The translations under genes and the position numbers were made by a program. From NCBI GenBank assembly GCA_030431165.1, contig JAUIJQ010000197.1, positions 1-6,446 of the forward strand: a DNA stretch of 6,446 nt, in the 5' to 3' direction. The notes below the pieces were generated by a model. That model worked only from the letters and a program-made list of their open reading frames with translations. It did no database searches and had not been told where the DNA came from. This stretch comes from Rhodothermia bacterium. Its GTDB lineage: Bacteria > Bacteroidota > Rhodothermia > Rhodothermales > JABDKH01. Positions 4,649 to 6,446 of this stretch are shown here, piece after piece. The stretch's first letter is position 1, and the number at the start of each line of letters is the position of its first letter.

Positions 4649-5962
4649 TTAGAACGCACCAAATCGTCGACCGCCGCCACTGCTGTTGTTCTGGAACGGA
4701 TTGATCGTTCCGTCCTCTTGCGACTCTGTGACGCCCGCGATGACCTGCATGCCATCAACGATGTCGCGCCCGGAAACTTCGGTTTCGGAGCCGTCGGTGA
4801 TCCCCGTGCGCGCACGCGTTGCGGCGAGGTTACCATCAGCGTCGAAGTACCACAACATGACCATGTCAGTCTGGCCGCCGAAGCCGCCGCCGGTCTGGCC
4901 CGGGAATCCGCCACCGGTACCACCCGTTCGCGTGCCGCCCTGACTGCCGCTCGTGCGACTGCCGGCCTCACCACCGGTACGCGATGTCGAGTCACCGCTT
5001 GCCGCCTGCCGACGTGCTTCCATCTGCGCCCTGAATTGCGCCATCATGGATTCCGTTGGCCGAAAACGCAATGCGGCGTTGGGGATCTTGAACACGCCCT
5101 CGGCACTGTCGACGAGAAACTCGACGATTGCCGTCATGCCCGGAAGCAAACGGCCATCGCGGTTGTCCACATCTACAACAACCGTGTAGCTCACGACGTT
5201 TTCCTGCACCGCTGACTGCATGCGCACCTGGCGGACCTCGCCGAAGAAACTCTCATCCGGATACGCCTGTACCGTGAAGCGGGCCGTCTGGCCTTCTTCA
5301 ATCAGTCCGATATCGCTCTCATCGACCGAGGCGAGGATCTGCATCTGCGCGAGGTCATTGGCAATCAGGAAGAGCTGCGGCGCTGACAGGCTCGCGGCCA
5401 CCGTCTGCCCGACATCAACGTTTCGCTCGATGACCACACCCGAGATAGGTGAGTAGATCGTCGCGTACGACAGGTTCTGCCGCGCACGCTCGAGGCTGAT
5501 CTCAGCCGACCGTACCTGCGCCTGGGCGACATCATAGTTGTAGATCGCCGTGTTGTATTCCGTTTCTGCGACGAACTGCTTTTCGTACAGATCGGTTACG
5601 CGCGTGCGCTCGCGCTCAGCCTGTGCAAGCTGTGCCCGGACGCGATCGAGGTTGGCTTCTGCGTCGCGAATCGCTGAAACGAGCAACGTGGTGTCAATCC
5701 GTGCAATTAGCTGCCCTTTGCGCACGCGGTCGTTGAAGTCAACGTAGATCTGGTTGACAATACCGCTAACCTGGGTGCCCACCTGAACGGTGGTGACGGC
5801 GCCAAGACTGCCGGTGGCCGACACGACGGCCTCGAGGTCACCCTGCTCGACGGTTACAAACCGGTAGGTACTGCCGCTTTCCCCGGTTCCCCGGTTGGTG
5901 TACCAGAAACCGGCTGCGACGAGCGCGGCGACGAGAATAAATCCGATAAAGGCCTTTTTCAT
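4649..5962 (-). CDS. MacA/HlyD-type periplasmic adaptor (membrane fusion protein)
   Basis: 437-residue adaptor expected to bridge the inner-membrane permease and an outer-membrane channel. An N-terminal membrane anchor (AFIGFILVAALVAAGFWYT, 4-22) is followed by the first lipoyl half (VSATGSLGAVTTVQVGTQVSG, from 47), an alpha-hairpin coiled coil (~93-165, rich in Ala, Gln, Glu, Arg), the second lipoyl half (IYSPISGVVIERNVDVGQTV, 169-188), a beta-barrel (~200-295) and a membrane-proximal domain (~366-415). Between barrel and last domain sits an insertion: a Met/Ala/Arg-rich helix (304-320), then a Gly/Ser/Thr-rich stretch (321-364). The C-terminus is also Gly-rich (NNSSGGGRRFGAF). It is the first gene of the three-gene transporter operon and the ATPase begins one base after its stop. 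No TolC-like gene is in view. No strong Shine-Dalgarno sequence lies directly before ATG 5962. Confidence 0.93.
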   Translation of the reverse strand: MKKAFIGFILVAALVAAGFWYTNRGTGESGSTYRFVTVEQGDLEAVVSATGSLGAVTTVQVGTQVSGIVNQIYVDFNDRVRKGQLIARIDTTLLVSAIRDAEANLDRVRAQLAQAERERTRVTDLYEKQFVAETEYNTAIYNYDVAQAQVRSAEISLERARQNLSYATIYSPISGVVIERNVDVGQTVAASLSAPQLFLIANDLAQMQILASVDESDIGLIEEGQTARFTVQAYPDESFFGEVRQVRMQSAVQENVVSYTVVVDVDNRDGRLLPGMTAIVEFLVDSAEGVFKIPNAALRFRPTESMMAQFRAQMEARRQAASGDSTSRTGGEAGSRTSGSQGGTRTGGTGGGFPGQTGGGFGGQTDMVMLWYFDADGNLAATRARTGITDGSETEVSGRDIVDGMQVIAGVTESQEDGTINPFQNNSSGGGRRFGAF

Positions 5963-5985
5963 CTGGATGAGCGTAGCTGAAATAG

Positions 5986-5991
5986 ATTCTA
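5986..5991 (-). promoter_or_regulatory. Weak -10-like element upstream of the adaptor gene
   Basis: On the minus strand TAGAAT matches the sigma-70 -10 consensus at five of six bases and lies 24 bases before the adaptor start codon. No convincing -35 hexamer is found at the right distance (the region is GC-rich), so a dedicated promoter for the transporter operon is possible but not established. Read-through from the upstream ornithine cyclodeaminase-like gene is the alternative. Confidence 0.2.
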
Positions 5992-6012
5992 CGCCCTCTA
6001 GACGAACGAAGC

Positions 6013-6056
6013 CCCGCCCAGATTCCTCCTCGTTGAATCTTTATTCGCCGGGCGGG
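6013..6056 (-). other. Nested inverted repeat in the macA-like leader
   Basis: Outer arms CCCGCCC (6013-6019) and GGGCGGG (6050-6056) are perfectly complementary. Immediately inside, AGATTC (6020-6025) pairs with GAATCT (6035-6040) around a 9-nt loop, leaving a 9-nt bulge on one side (6041-6049). The structure sits between the ornithine cyclodeaminase-like stop codon and the adaptor start. There is no T-run after either outer arm, so it is not a classic intrinsic terminator; an RNA leader structure or a protein site is possible. In the minus-strand transcript the loop and inner arm contain AGGAGG (complement of 6025-6030), about 60 nt ahead of the adaptor start. Confidence 0.5.
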
Positions 6057-6064
6057 AAGCCTGT

Positions 6065-6446
6065 CTAGCCGACCGGGACGGGCTCAAAAAGGAAGCCGTA
6101 TGGGTTCTTGGGGTCGTCGGAGAAGTTCTCGATCTGGATGCGCTGCCCCAGTCCCAGTTCGTCGGCCATCGCCAGAACCAGGTTCATGGCGACATGATCT
6201 TCGAGAGCGAGACCCGTCGAGTCAAACACGGTACGCCGTGTCTTCGCGTCCTCAAATTCTCCCGGGTGCTGGACCACGTAGGCGAGCTCCGGACCAATCT
6301 CCGCTGCTGACAGCTGCTGGCACTCACCCTGCAGAACGGCCTGTTCTTTCAGGTCGGGGACAACGAGCGACTCGCGCAGGAACGCCGGGTCGAGTTCAAC
6401 CTTGCCCTCGAAGTCCGATCCTGCGGCGTTGACGTGCAGCCAGGGG
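6065..6446 (-). CDS. Ornithine cyclodeaminase/mu-crystallin family protein (C-terminal part)
   Basis: The frame is open from the window edge and encodes the last 126 residues; the N-terminus is outside. Near its start is HVNAAGSDFEGKVEL (visible residues 4-18), the family motif GxDxxGKxEL whose Asp is a proposed catalytic residue in bacterial ornithine cyclodeaminase. It is followed by VVPDLKEQAVLQGECQ and TVFDSTGLALEDHVAMNLV (72-90), the conserved FDSTGxAxxD segment. The family contains NAD(P)-dependent enzymes acting on amino acids or imines (ornithine to proline, alanine dehydrogenase, ketimine reductases), so the substrate cannot be fixed here. The protein ends with a distinct tail (NFSDDPKNPYGFLFEPVPVG). 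It is on the same strand as the transporter genes, 102 nt upstream, separated by an inverted repeat, so joint transcription is uncertain. A GTG at 6277 would give a 70-residue product but is clearly internal. Confidence 0.88.
   Translation of the reverse strand, partial: PWLHVNAAGSDFEGKVELDPAFLRESLVVPDLKEQAVLQGECQQLSAAEIGPELAYVVQHPGEFEDAKTRRTVFDSTGLALEDHVAMNLVLAMADELGLGQRIQIENFSDDPKNPYGFLFEPVPVG

Noticed and set aside
4648..4995. N-terminal extension of the ATPase frame to 4995
   Set aside because: It lies wholly inside the adaptor coding sequence in another frame, is Arg/Ala-rich with no domain, and the ATG at 4647 gives a normal ABC ATPase length.
4559..5215. 218-residue plus-strand frame antisense to the ATPase and adaptor genes
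   Set aside because: The opposite strand encodes well-recognised proteins. The antisense translation has no family pattern and mirrors GC-rich codon structure.
6013..6056. Intrinsic terminator after the ornithine cyclodeaminase-like gene
   Set aside because: The stem is strong, but no T-run follows it on the minus strand, so it was recorded only as an inverted repeat.

Overview
The window looks like part of the chromosome of a GC-rich, diderm (Gram-negative type) bacterium. It has two convergent gene blocks that meet at about 2629/2630, with a truncated gene at each end: one cut by a stop codon, one by the window edge. Several features suggest a Bacteroidota-related lineage such as Rhodothermia/Balneolia, or something similar such as Gemmatimonadota: tandem DUF4252-like proteins behind an ECF sigma factor, an RnfD/NqrB-like fragment of the HVFNP type, and almost no Shine-Dalgarno sequences at gene starts. 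This placement is inference; no 16S rRNA or other marker gene is present.

Left edge (1-328, + strand). The window opens inside an NqrB/RnfD-like membrane protein fragment. Its reading frame ends at a TGA (153-155) inside a 14-bp tandem repeat, before the remaining membrane helices expected for the family. Next comes a short intergenic region with a plausible ECF-type promoter (214-240) and a 23-codon leader frame (261-332) that overlaps the sigma factor start.

Plus-strand operon (329-2629). Four tightly packed genes follow: an ECF sigma factor, an overlapping single-TM anti-sigma-like protein, a secreted DUF4252-like protein and a predicted DUF4252-like lipoprotein. The layout suggests a cell-surface signalling unit: a membrane protein holds the sigma factor, and two exported proteins of unknown function are made under the same control.

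Minus-strand operon (2630-5962, read right to left). It encodes a MacA/HlyD-type periplasmic adaptor, a MacB/LolD-type ABC ATPase and a MacB/FtsX-type permease. The ATPase starts 1 nt after the adaptor stop codon, and the permease start overlaps the ATPase stop by 4 nt. Together they should form a tripartite export or mechanotransmission pump; the outer-membrane TolC-like partner is not in the window. Upstream, on the same strand, is the C-terminal part of an ornithine cyclodeaminase/mu-crystallin family protein (6065 to the window end). A 102-nt gap containing a nested inverted repeat separates it from the adaptor gene.

The operons are convergent and their stop codons abut (TAG|CTA), so no space is left for a terminator between them. 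I found no CRISPR array, tRNA, rRNA, insertion sequence or defence system. The most unusual item is the sigma/anti-sigma/double-DUF4252 module, whose exported components have no assigned function.
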